64,000 nt of DNA from NCBI GenBank assembly GCA_017461385.1, contig JAFTXZ010000020.1, positions 1 through 64,000 of the forward strand, written 5' to 3'. The position numbers and the translations under genes are program-made. Below, piece after piece: positions 1 through 7,578 of this stretch (its first letter is position 1; each line of letters starts with the position of its first letter). Source of the DNA: Clostridia bacterium. Lineage in GTDB: Bacteria > Bacillota > Clostridia > Oscillospirales > CAG-272. The notes under the pieces are model-generated. The model worked only from the letters and a program-made list of their open reading frames with translations, made no database searches and was not told the origin of the DNA.

Positions 1-204
1 GTAGACAGAAGTAAACTATTAGTTGACAAAATCTTTTATTTTTGCGAAATTTCCCTTTGAAAAGCAACGCAAGGCTTAGCAAAGGAAAGGTTAAGCTGCA
101 TAGAGACAACTAAGAGTGGACAAAAGTAAAGGTCAAGTAGCCAAGCTTCACTTTCCATCAATAAAGCTTGTAGAAATCACCAATATCATCAAAAAGCAAA
201 AACC
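1..204. other. Unassigned sequence at window edge
   Basis: I see no open frame of useful length, RNA gene or convincing terminator here. It may be the flank of a gene outside the window. Confidence 0.4.
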
Positions 205-525
205 CAATGTACCAAAAATGGTACATTGAGCCCCCTTTTTTTACAAAACTGCTGAATGTTTTAGCTTTCTTGCATAATCCAATGTACCAAAAATGGTACA
301 TTGAACCCCTTTTTTTACAAAACTGCTGAACGCTTTAGCTTTCTTACATAACCCAATGTACCAAAAATGGTACATTGAGCCCCCTTTTTTACAAAACTGC
401 TGAATGCTTTAGCTTTCTTGTATAACCCAATGTACCAAAAATGGTACATTGAGCCCCCTTTTTTACAAAACTGCTGAATGCTTTAGCTTTATCGCATAAC
501 CCAATGTACCAAAAATGGTACATTG
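205..525. repeat. Five tandem ~74-bp repeats, each carrying a perfect hairpin
   Basis: Five copies start at 205, 280, 354, 428 and 502 (periods 75, 74, 74, 74). Each begins with the inverted repeat CAATGTACCA-AAAA-TGGTACATTG, identical in all five. A nearly identical ~50-bp stretch (C-run, T-run, then AAAACTGCTGAATG) separates them. The unit length is not a multiple of three, so this is not a coding repeat. The period is close to seven DNA helical turns, so the palindromes would lie on one DNA face. The array could hold protein-binding sites or repeated RNA hairpins. I do not recognise the family. Confidence 0.9.
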
Positions 526-551
526 ACAGGGGTAAAAATCAAAACCTTAGC

Positions 552-582
552 AAAAAAAAGCACCCAGTGGGTGCTTTTTTTA
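552..582 (-). terminator. Intrinsic terminator (bidirectional)
   Basis: AAAGCACCCA/TGGGTGCTTT hairpin flanked by an A-run and a T-run. It lies directly at the stop codon of the minus-strand gene 580-1368 and separates it from the repeat array. Confidence 0.85.
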
Positions 583-1368
583 TTTGTTAAATTCCTCGAC
601 CTGACTCTTTTCATAATCGCTTAGAGTGTAAGGAAGATATTCCTTTTCAACCTTTACCTCGTTGCCAGCTGTGTCTGTTTCAACCTTGTACGTCTCATGA
701 ATTTTAAGGTCGCCAAGAGCGTATTTGCTACCCACCTTATCTCTTAGATATGCAGGGGTAGTATCAGTCTCCTTAACCCACTCAACGTCGTTAAGAATCA
801 TATTCAAAAGCAAATGGTCAGTGGTAAAATCAATTCCAGTAAACTCAAGCTTGAAATATTTGTAGTTAAAATGGTCCTCGCTTAAGTAAATGCTAGGAGT
901 AAAGACGTTACCCTGACTATCAACAATATTAAAGGAAATTTTGTCCTCGGTAAAGTTAGGGCATTGCTCCTGAACAGACTTAATTTGATTCTTGTTATAG
1001 CGCACACAAATTTGTAAATAGCCTGATCCCTTAATGTAGTAAAGGGAATATGGGAATAGCGAGCCGTGGTCGCTATTCATAAAGGCACTTTCAGTGTCGT
1101 GGGTGTATATATCCTGACTTACCTGGTAAGCCTGGGAAAAGTCCTTGGTAATATAAAGTCCGTTCATCGCCTTATAATCAGACTGATAAATTCTTACGCA
1201 CAAAAAGATAACAAAGGCAAGAATACTAGCTCCTAGAATAGCAGAAAAGACACGAGAAATTATTTTAGAGGCTTTCTCCTGCTTAGCGCTTTTTATATCG
1301 AAATCCTCAATTTCCCTTTCAGCGATAGCAGGGTTGAAGGTGTCTTGAGCATTATTCTTATTTTTCAA
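580..1368 (-). CDS. Single-pass membrane protein of unknown function
   Basis: I do not recognise this 262-residue protein. It has a charged cytoplasmic N-terminus of about 37 residues, one membrane segment (about residues 38-60, rich in A, I, L and F), and an external domain of about 200 residues. The external part is rich in aromatic residues and beta-prone, with no cysteine cluster or catalytic motif I can name. The start is a TTG, chosen because AAAGGA lies about 10 bases upstream and no ATG occurs before the membrane segment. It is transcribed alone, divergently from yceD, from its own promoter at 1402-1430, and ends in a strong hairpin. Function unknown. Confidence 0.75.
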   Translation of the reverse strand: MKNKNNAQDTFNPAIAEREIEDFDIKSAKQEKASKIISRVFSAILGASILAFVIFLCVRIYQSDYKAMNGLYITKDFSQAYQVSQDIYTHDTESAFMNSDHGSLFPYSLYYIKGSGYLQICVRYNKNQIKSVQEQCPNFTEDKISFNIVDSQGNVFTPSIYLSEDHFNYKYFKLEFTGIDFTTDHLLLNMILNDVEWVKETDTTPAYLRDKVGSKYALGDLKIHETYKVETDTAGNEVKVEKEYLPYTLSDYEKSQVEEFNK

Positions 1369-1401
1369 GATAATTCAATCCTTTCTTTTTAGTTCTACAC
1401 A

Positions 1402-1430
1402 ATTGTAGCATATAACTGATAATCTTTCAA
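1402..1430 (-). promoter_or_regulatory. Sigma-A promoter for the membrane protein gene
   Basis: On the minus strand TTGAAA, 17-bp spacer, then TACAAT with a TG one base upstream (extended -10). Confidence 0.65.
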
Positions 1431-1448
1431 GATTTTTGTTAAAAATAC

Positions 1449-1477
1449 TTGACAAAAGAAGAAACATTCTATATAAT
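1449..1477 (+). promoter_or_regulatory. Sigma-A promoter for yceD
   Basis: TTGACA at 1449-1454 and TATAAT at 1472-1477 with a 17-bp spacer, both consensus. The start codon lies 39 bases downstream. Confidence 0.85.
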
Positions 1478-1515
1478 ATAAAGCTGTGAAATGCTAAGCA
1501 CAAGGGGGAAAAGTA

Positions 1516-1980
1516 ATGGCACTTAATATAACCTCGTTACTAAATGGTCGTCTTCATAAGATAGAATTTGAGTACACCATTGAGAACACAGAGGATAATG
1601 CTATTATACCACCAAGCGATGTTTCTTTCACAGCGCCAATATCTGTCAGTGGCTATGTTGACGATGCAGAGGGCTATTATCAGGTCTATGTAAGGTCAAG
1701 CATTGACTATCGTGGAAGCTGTGCAAGATGTCTCGAGGACGTTTTTGGCACATTCGTTCTTGAATTCAACCGTACTGTTGTACCCTTCGGCACTCTACAA
1801 AATGAGCTTAACGAGGAATATATCGTCGTTAAGGGCGGACTTTTGGACATCGACCGCTTGATTGTAGAGGAACTTTTGCTGGAGTTTCCATCAAGGCTTC
1901 TGTGTAAAGAGGAATGCGCAGGACTTTGCACCGTGTGTGGACAAAATCTAAACCATGGTCAGTGCAGTTGCCCGAAGTAA
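1516..1980 (+). CDS. yceD: YceD/DUF177 family large-subunit rRNA accumulation protein
   Basis: This 154-residue protein belongs to the DUF177 (YceD/YlbN) family, which is linked to accumulation of 23S rRNA. Members nearly always lie just upstream of rpmF, as here. Visible features are a CARC pair near residues 69-72 and a cysteine-rich C-terminus (CKEEC, CTVC and CSC), as in the zinc-binding clostridial versions. AGGGGG precedes the ATG. A consensus promoter lies just upstream. The next gene, rpmF, is 112 bases away and has a second promoter, so the two may be transcribed together and separately. Confidence 0.9.
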   Translation: MALNITSLLNGRLHKIEFEYTIENTEDNAIIPPSDVSFTAPISVSGYVDDAEGYYQVYVRSSIDYRGSCARCLEDVFGTFVLEFNRTVVPFGTLQNELNEEYIVVKGGLLDIDRLIVEELLLEFPSRLLCKEECAGLCTVCGQNLNHGQCSCPK

Positions 1981-2020
1981 AAAGAAAATAAGCTAAAGCT
2001 TGTATTTTTGCAAAAAAGAC

Positions 2021-2049
2021 TTGCAATTGGAAAAATTGTGTAGTATAAT
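2021..2049 (+). promoter_or_regulatory. Sigma-A promoter for rpmF
   Basis: TTGCAA, 17-bp spacer, TATAAT in the yceD-rpmF spacer. It would give rpmF an extra, independent start. Confidence 0.75.
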
Positions 2050-2092
2050 ACTACAGTAAACCGTAACATATAACTTAAGGAGGTTATTCACA

Positions 2093-2275
2093 ATGGCAGT
2101 TCCAAAGAGAAAGCAATCTCATTCTCGTACAAATTTGAGAAGATCACAAAATAGCAAATTGACCGCACCAACTATGGCTAAGTGCCCAAAGTGTGGCGAG
2201 TACAACCGTACACATCGTGTTTGCTCCGCTTGTGGATACTATGGCGATAAAGAGATAGTTAAGAAGGACAACTAA
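2093..2275 (+). CDS. rpmF: 50S ribosomal protein L32
   Basis: A 60-residue zinc-ribbon ribosomal protein of the large subunit. It opens with the family signature MAVPKRKQS. It carries CPKC and CSAC pairs (about residues 31-34 and 44-47) that bind one zinc, so this is the zinc-containing (C+) form. Length and arginine/lysine-rich N-terminus are typical. An exact AAGGAGG sits before the ATG. It follows yceD, the usual partner, and is closed by a hairpin at 2283-2304. Confidence 0.97.
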   Translation: MAVPKRKQSHSRTNLRRSQNSKLTAPTMAKCPKCGEYNRTHRVCSACGYYGDKEIVKKDN

Positions 2276-2282
2276 TATAAGG

Positions 2283-2315
2283 GGGCTTACAAAAAAGTAA
2301 GCCCTATATTATTTT
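2283..2315 (+). terminator. Terminator after rpmF
   Basis: GGGCTTAC (2283-2290) pairs with GTAAGCCC (2297-2304). A broken U-tract follows (TATATTATTTT), so termination may be partial and allow read-through to the gene at 2331. Confidence 0.6.
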
Positions 2316-2330
2316 ACAAGGGAGCAGATT

Positions 2331-2852
2331 ATGATTTTTAAGCCAAGGCATAACGATAAGGGACTTAGAGCAACGTATATAATCCTGCTCTTTCTGTCCG
2401 TGCTGTTTTTAATGATAGATAATCCCCAATACAAGTGGCTTTACCTGAGCCTTGCAATAGTTACTCTGATAGGTGGAGTATATTTGATAATTAGCTTTGA
2501 GCTAACCAGCTATTCCTATGTTTTTCAGGAAAAGGGAAAAAGGGTAGAATTTTTTGTTGACAAGGCAACGGGCAAAAGAAATAACTACGTCTGCTATTAT
2601 CATTTGAGCGACCTTTGCTATTTTGGCAAGCAGGATGAAAAAACCAAGCAGTGGCTTGATGAAAAATACAAGGGCGCGGTAATGTACAGATACGTACATA
2701 ACATTTTTACCAAGGAAAAATACATTATGGTTTTTAAGGGCGAGCGTGGCTTCGAGGCTGTCATAATAGAAGCAAACGCTAAGCTGATTGCCTATATGGA
2801 GAAGCTAACAAAGGCTTATGAGTTAAAGCTTGACAAAGCAGAGGAGCAATAA
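2331..2852 (+). CDS. Two-pass membrane protein, unknown function
   Basis: A 173-residue protein with two hydrophobic segments close to the N-terminus (about residues 12-29 and 36-55) and a soluble domain of about 115 residues rich in lysine, tyrosine and beta-prone stretches. The arrangement of a short hairpin in the membrane followed by a small soluble domain resembles bacterial PH-like (YdbS/DUF304 type) membrane proteins, but I cannot confirm the family. GGGAG lies before the ATG. It follows rpmF by 55 bases behind a weak terminator and may be read from the rpmF promoter. A strong hairpin ends it. Confidence 0.75.
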   Translation: MIFKPRHNDKGLRATYIILLFLSVLFLMIDNPQYKWLYLSLAIVTLIGGVYLIISFELTSYSYVFQEKGKRVEFFVDKATGKRNNYVCYYHLSDLCYFGKQDEKTKQWLDEKYKGAVMYRYVHNIFTKEKYIMVFKGERGFEAVIIEANAKLIAYMEKLTKAYELKLDKAEEQ

Positions 2853-2866
2853 GGGACAAAAAATAA

Positions 2867-2898
2867 GGTTGCCGTAGAATTCTATGGTAGCCTTTTTT
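2867..2898 (+). terminator. Intrinsic terminator
   Basis: A hairpin of about 12 bp with several G-U pairs starting GGTTGCCGTAGA, followed by TTTTTT. It ends the 2331-2852 transcript. Confidence 0.75.
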
Positions 2899-2918
2899 AT
2901 CGTATACACAAAAAATAA

Positions 2919-2947
2919 TTGCAAATACCCCGACAATATGATATAAT
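2919..2947 (+). promoter_or_regulatory. Sigma-A promoter for structured RNA
   Basis: TTGCAA at 2919-2924 and TATAAT at 2942-2947, spacer 17. Predicted start of transcription is near 2954, where the long paired RNA begins. Confidence 0.75.
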
Positions 2948-2953
2948 GAAGGT

Positions 2954-3163
2954 GCTAAACTAACTGAATAAATCGGAGCAGAGGCATAGTTTCTTGAATG
3001 GGGATATTATACCTTTTTTTCGCATTCTAATTTTGAATTTGACTAAAATGCAAATTCCGCCAATTAGGATGTTGAGGTTTTCCCCGTTCTGGTTTCGGTT
3101 AGTTTAACGACAGTCGGAGTTTGCGTTTTTTTGAGCGTCAGCTTCGGTTGGCGCTCTTTTTAT
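2954..3163 (+). ncRNA. Structured RNA, candidate 6S RNA (ssrS-like)
   Basis: Directly visible is a rod-shaped fold between a promoter and a terminator. A 13-bp closing stem (2956-2968 with 3094-3106, one G-U) is followed by an asymmetric bubble (27 and 4 nt). Then come a 9-bp stem (2996-3004 with 3081-3089), an internal loop, a 10-bp stem (3023-3032 with 3062-3071) and an apical hairpin GAATTT/AAATTC. Length and shape fit 6S RNA, which mimics an open promoter and binds RNA polymerase. No SRP, RNase P, tmRNA or T-box signature is present. Because the terminator lies just upstream of the gene at 3182, a cis-acting leader is the main alternative. Confidence 0.5.
3133..3162 (+). terminator. Intrinsic terminator of the structured RNA
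   Basis: GAGCGTCA (3133-3140) pairs with TTGGCGCTC (3148-3156), followed by TTTTTAT. It lies about 20 bases before the start codon at 3182, so it could act as an attenuator for that gene. Confidence 0.8.
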
Positions 3164-3181
3164 ATTTTAGGAGGGAAAGCT

Positions 3182-3454
3182 ATGAAAGGAAAAAGATTTT
3201 TAGCACTTTTAGTGGTAGTAATGGCAGTATTGCTTCTTGGCTTGTGTGCATGTGGCGACACTGAGTCAACAACACCACAAAAGCTCTCGGCACCAATTGT
3301 TACATTAGATGGTAATGTGGCAAGCTGGCAGAGCGATGCAAATGCTGACAGGCTTGAGATAAGCCTAGATGGCACATTGACTTACTTGGAGAATACAGTT
3401 ACACAAAAAACACTGACAAATGGACAAAGCCTCAAGGGTTCGCTTTGTTGGTGA
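3182..3454 (+). CDS. Large surface lipoprotein, N-terminal part (frameshifted)
   Basis: This 90-residue frame starts at an ATG preceded by AGGAGGG. It encodes a lipoprotein signal peptide: positive MKGKR start, hydrophobic core, and cysteines 22 and 24 in LCAC, of which C24 best fits a lipobox. The first beta-sandwich-like repeat follows, ending TNGQSLK. The frame then runs out of the repeat homology and stops. The repeat continues in the frame of 3420-6932. Deleting one G of the GGG at 3436-3438 joins the two into a protein of about 1249 residues. This is therefore the 5' part of one gene, broken by a true mutation or by a sequence error. Confidence 0.7.
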   Translation: MKGKRFLALLVVVMAVLLLGLCACGDTESTTPQKLSAPIVTLDGNVASWQSDANADRLEISLDGTLTYLENTVTQKTLTNGQSLKGSLCW

Positions 3455-6400
3455 CGGAGTAAATTATTCCACAAGCGATTGGAGTAATGTTGTAACATAT
3501 ACAGAAAATGAACAACCACAGGAGCCAACAAAGCTTCAGACACCTACTGTTTCAATTTCGCAAACAGGACTTGCAACATGGTCAGTTGTAGCAAATGCAA
3601 ACAGCTACGTGTATAAAATCAACGGTGGCACAGAAATTTCAACCTCAACAACTGCCGTTCAATTAACAAACGGACAAAGCATTGAGGTTAAGGCTGTAGC
3701 AGGTAGTGGTGATTATCTTGACAGTGATTTTAGCACTAGCCAAACCTACACAGAGGCTACCGAGAATCCAGATAATCCTAATCCAAACCCAAATCCAAAC
3801 CCAAACCCAGACAATCCAAATCCTAACCCAACACCAAGCGAGGCGCCAACGTACTTAGGTATTGTTGCATCTAATCAGGAGCCAACGCCTGAAAATTCAT
3901 CATCAGGCATTTTGGCTATGGCACACAGAACCTCTCTTACCTTTGAGGAATCACTAAGAGCATTCCTAGGAAAGAGCGAAAACGCACTAGGAGATAGTGA
4001 GCCGATTGCTAGCGACTATGAGGTGTATAGCAGAGGCGAGCAGGTTGTATATATTCAAATATGGCTTGATAACCCAGACCAAAATACAATTCTTTCACTA
4101 AAGCTAAACGGAGTAAAGTATCAAGCGGGCGGTGCGCTTCAGTCCTTCTTCGTACAGGACGACGACACATACCTAAACTGCGTTTACGTTGCAGTTACAA
4201 TCCCACAGGACGCTTATGAGGAAATCTCCTACCAGGTTACCGAAATTGAATACGTTGAGGGCACCAACATAAGCCAAAATGGTAAGGCAGTTTTAATTGA
4301 TGAGGAAAAGGACACGGTGACCATAGGCTTAATCTATGAGGAAACCCTAATTGCCTCTGAAATGTTAACCACTGACAGCACAGCATCATCACTATCCTTT
4401 AGTCTAACTATTGTGGACGATAGCATAGTACCAAAAATCGGTGGCTGGCTACGTGTTATAATTTACAATCAACAAAATGAAATTTTAGGACAATATAAGC
4501 TGACAAAGGGCGAGAATACCTTTACCTTTGATAACTTAAGTGCAGATACCTACTATTCAGTAATGGCATTTATGCTAGGCGACGCACACGACGGTCAAGG
4601 CGTAACCGTTCATAATATGGCATGGAAATACTTAAGCACTGATTCAGCTATTGACGTGATTATGGGCAGTGATATCGTATATGACGACCAACAAGGAAAA
4701 TACGTGCCTGCCATTGAGGTTGATACAACAGTTAACGACCCAACCTTTACTCTTACTAAGGTAGAGCTTTACGATTGGGATAGCGAGGAATTAGTTTACT
4801 CAAGCGAGTACAACGGTGAAATTGTTATAACCGAGGGCTTGCTTGCCGAACATAGCTACAATGCACGTGTATATTACAAAAATGCAAGCGATAATGAACA
4901 ATATTATCAGTCATATATTAGCACTATCGGCTTGGATTCACCATGGGTTAACCAAGAAATGAGCTATGGTATGCTAAACCATGCTATCTTAGGCTTTGAC
5001 TTTGGAAGTGGCAAGTACAACGTAAGCAACGTAAAAATCCAAATTTGGGACGAGGACAGTAAGCAATATATCGCACAGGATGCACTATATCTTTTAGAAA
5101 ATCCAACTGCTATTGCTGACCTTGAAGCATTGATGGAAACTCTAGATATGAGAAGCGAGGAATACTACGAGGCTTACAAGAGGCGTAATAGTCTTCGCCA
5201 GGCACAAGAAAAAATCAATGAATATTATAGCGATTTAACAATTCAAGATTGGGAAGCACTTGCAAGTCAGGGCATTTACATTTATGAGTACGTGCTAGGA
5301 CAAGATGATAGCTTCTTTAAGGGCGCAAATAATTATTATTACGTTGTTTTGAGAGATTACCACAAGCTTCATCTTGACAATTCATGGCAATACAAGCTCA
5401 CAGCCGACGTTGATTTTTGCAATGGCAACGAGCCTGAAAATAATCAATTATGCTCAGGCTATTTTGAAATCTCACCAGCAATCGGCGAGGGCGACTTCTT
5501 ATTCCCAGACTGTGACGAGGATTACAACGATATATTTACAATAGATGAAAATAACGTTGTATATCTTGAGCTTATGTCAAGGACAGGTGGCGGCTACGAA
5601 TCTTACGCAAAGATTGGCTATGTAAACCAATTTGTATTGCTAAAGGATTATGAAATAGTTAAGGTGCTTTGGTCAAAGACCGAGGAATCAGCCCAAATCA
5701 ACGAGGAGGAATGGCTACAAAACGTTAAGACTGCCTTGATAAATGGCAACGAGCCAGAGTCAGCATTCCCACTAGGCGAGCTTGAGCCAATTACCTTTGA
5801 CCTTGACGACGTTGATTTGTCAGATATGGCACCTGGAAACTATAGCATCACGTTTACCTACATTATGTATGGTGAAGAATACGACGAGGAGCACAAATTT
5901 GATAGATACAGCGGTCCAATTGAATATAAGATAAAGGGCAAATTGCCACTAGCATCTATAAATATCAATACCTCAAGCATATATGATTATGGTAATATCG
6001 AAATTGTAATTCCAGAAAGCTTGGAAAACGGCAACTGGAGAAGCTATTTAGTTGAGATAAAGAACCAAGACGGACAACTAGAGGGCACCTACGACCGTGA
6101 TAGCCTTTGGGGCGTTAAGCTAACTGCAAATCAATCCATAAGAGTTAAGTTAACTGCAATTGATTATATTGATTACTATACAGATGGCGACTGGAGTGAA
6201 TGGTTTGTTTGCACACCAGGTAAGCTTCAAGCACCTGAAATCACAGAAAAATCCTACAACTCAGAGGGTATGGCAATATGCTGGAATTGGGTTGAGGGCG
6301 CTGAAAAATTCATTTACGTGCTAAATGGTGGCGAGGAGACAGAAATCTACGACACAAGCCTAGGCGGTCTTAAAAATGGCGACACAATTAAGATAAAGGC

Positions 6401-6932
6401 AGTGGCAAGTGGCGATGTTGACTTTGATGATTCAGACTACACAGAGATAACTCTAGTTGACGAAAGAACACCTCTTGGAGCACCATCTGTAGTCTTTAAT
6501 CAGGATTCCAAGTGCCTTGAATGGCAAGCAGTAGCAAATGCAAGCTATTACAGCATTTACAATGCAGACACAGGCGAACACCTAACAGAGGTATATGATA
6601 CGTACTATTCAGCACCAATAGGTAGCAATTATAAGGTAAGAGCACTAACTGAAAATTATGAGTCATATTCACCAAGTGATTATTCAGCACCAGTCTTTTG
6701 TGGTGTGAAGCTAGACCCACCTGAAATTACAATTTCAGCCGAGGGAGCAGTAACCTTCACAAGCTACGACCTAGGTACAAGAGTATATTATACCTACGTT
6801 ATAAACGACGGAGAGGAAATGCGTTCAACTAAGGCAGACCCTGGAATTACTCTTGAAAAGGGCGATACCATAAAGGTAAAAATGATGTGTGGCGTTTACG
6901 CAAGTGAATGGAGCGAGGTAAAGCAATACTAA
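3420..6932 (+). CDS. Large surface lipoprotein, main part with repeated beta domains (frameshifted)
   Basis: This frame carries about 1165 residues of an extracellular protein. It lacks its own signal peptide and its own ribosome binding site because it is the continuation of 3182-3454 after a one-base shift. Fibronectin-III-like repeats are recognisable by a recurring pattern: L.TP/APEI, a W in 'ATWSVVANAN' or 'CLEWQAVANA', and 'NG(Q/D)(S/T)I.VKA'. They occur at the N-terminus and several times at the C-terminus. An Asn-Pro repeat linker (about nucleotides 3770-3835) separates the first repeats from a central region of unknown fold. A role in surface binding or adhesion is likely by analogy. 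No enzyme motif is seen. A bidirectional terminator follows. Confidence 0.75.
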   Translation: MDKASRVRFVGDGVNYSTSDWSNVVTYTENEQPQEPTKLQTPTVSISQTGLATWSVVANANSYVYKINGGTEISTSTTAVQLTNGQSIEVKAVAGSGDYLDSDFSTSQTYTEATENPDNPNPNPNPNPNPDNPNPNPTPSEAPTYLGIVASNQEPTPENSSSGILAMAHRTSLTFEESLRAFLGKSENALGDSEPIASDYEVYSRGEQVVYIQIWLDNPDQNTILSLKLNGVKYQAGGALQSFFVQDDDTYLNCVYVAVTIPQDAYEEISYQVTEIEYVEGTNISQNGKAVLIDEEKDTVTIGLIYEETLIASEMLTTDSTASSLSFSLTIVDDSIVPKIGGWLRVIIYNQQNEILGQYKLTKGENTFTFDNLSADTYYSVMAFMLGDAHDGQGVTVHNMAWKYLSTDSAIDVIMGSDIVYDDQQGKYVPAIEVDTTVNDPTFTLTKVELYDWDSEELVYSSEYNGEIVITEGLLAEHSYNARVYYKNASDNEQYYQSYISTIGLDSPWVNQEMSYGMLNHAILGFDFGSGKYNVSNVKIQIWDEDSKQYIAQDALYLLENPTAIADLEALMETLDMRSEEYYEAYKRRNSLRQAQEKINEYYSDLTIQDWEALASQGIYIYEYVLGQDDSFFKGANNYYYVVLRDYHKLHLDNSWQYKLTADVDFCNGNEPENNQLCSGYFEISPAIGEGDFLFPDCDEDYNDIFTIDENNVVYLELMSRTGGGYESYAKIGYVNQFVLLKDYEIVKVLWSKTEESAQINEEEWLQNVKTALINGNEPESAFPLGELEPITFDLDDVDLSDMAPGNYSITFTYIMYGEEYDEEHKFDRYSGPIEYKIKGKLPLASININTSSIYDYGNIEIVIPESLENGNWRSYLVEIKNQDGQLEGTYDRDSLWGVKLTANQSIRVKLTAIDYIDYYTDGDWSEWFVCTPGKLQAPEITEKSYNSEGMAICWNWVEGAEKFIYVLNGGEETEIYDTSLGGLKNGDTIKIKAVASGDVDFDDSDYTEITLVDERTPLGAPSVVFNQDSKCLEWQAVANASYYSIYNADTGEHLTEVYDTYYSAPIGSNYKVRALTENYESYSPSDYSAPVFCGVKLDPPEITISAEGAVTFTSYDLGTRVYYTYVINDGEEMRSTKADPGITLEKGDTIKVKMMCGVYASEWSEVKQY

Positions 6933-6935
6933 AAT

Positions 6936-6966
6936 AAAAAAGAGAGTCGAAAGACTCTCTTTTTTA
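6936..6966. terminator. Bidirectional terminator
   Basis: AGAGAGTC (6941-6948), GAAA loop, GACTCTCT (6953-6960), with A-run and T-run flanks. It serves the lipoprotein gene and the convergent Nudix gene. Confidence 0.9.
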
Positions 6967-7425
6967 ATGTGATTTTTTTAAGAACGTGGTATTTTCCGTT
7001 GCCTCACCGAAGCGGGACTTAATAAACTTAAGCGCCTCCTCAAAGATAAGCTTGTCGTTATCAAAGGTGTGGTCGTAGGGGAACTGGTCCTCAAAGAACC
7101 AACGGAAGGCAGAGATTTCCTCAGCCTGTGGAACCACGTAAGCACGAGTTGTCAGGGCAGTGAAATAAACCACCTTTTTTTCTGTGTTTTTCTTTTTGCC
7201 TATCAAATAGACAGATTCCATTCTGAAGCCGTTTTCGATTTTTACCTCAATTCCCGTTTCCTCTTTAGTTTCACGAATAGCAGTTTGATATTCGTTTTCT
7301 CCAGCCTCAACGTGTCCCTTAGGAAAGGACCAGAAATCGGTATATCTATTTTTAATCATAAGCACAGCATATTTTCCTCTTGTCTTACGAAAAACAACTG
7401 TACCGCAGGATTTTTCAAATTTCAC
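6964..7425 (-). CDS. Nudix hydrolase, Ap4A hydrolase-like
   Basis: A 153-residue Nudix protein. The full Nudix box G(5x)E(7x)REUxEExGU is present at about residues 37-59, starting GHVEAGENEYQ and ending EETGI, so the metal-binding and catalytic glutamates are intact. The N-terminal SCGTVVFRKT and the SFPKGHVEAGE context resemble asymmetric diadenosine tetraphosphatases. These clear alarmone-type dinucleotides to ATP plus AMP. Other nucleoside diphosphate substrates cannot be excluded. The start is a GTG chosen because GGGGGAAGGA precedes it. It is a single gene, convergent with the lipoprotein gene and sharing its terminator. Confidence 0.85.
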   Translation of the reverse strand: MKFEKSCGTVVFRKTRGKYAVLMIKNRYTDFWSFPKGHVEAGENEYQTAIRETKEETGIEVKIENGFRMESVYLIGKKKNTEKKVVYFTALTTRAYVVPQAEEISAFRWFFEDQFPYDHTFDNDKLIFEEALKFIKSRFGEATENTTFLKKSH

Positions 7426-7578
7426 AAATCCTTCCCCCTTTCATTAAGATGAAAAGCTACAGCTATATGAATATTTTAACACATTGCATACTAAAAGTCA
7501 TTATTTTTATGTAAAAAAACGCATTTTCTAAGAATAGTACATAAAAATTGAGCAAATAACCTATAAAAATGTCAAAAT

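Noticed and set aside
205..525. CRISPR-like array of regularly spaced palindromic repeats
   Set aside because: The sequences between repeats are nearly identical to each other, so there are no unique spacers; no cas genes are present. It is a tandem repeat.
1707..2026. Minus-strand frames opposite yceD
   Set aside because: They are antisense shadows of a well-conserved gene without ribosome binding sites.
2954..3163. SRP RNA, RNase P RNA, tmRNA or T-box
   Set aside because: None of their conserved sequence blocks is present in the structured RNA.
3420..3454. Programmed +1 frameshift joining the lipoprotein frames
   Set aside because: No slippery codon with a stop or a stimulatory structure is seen at GGG 3436-3438; a mutation or sequence error is simpler.
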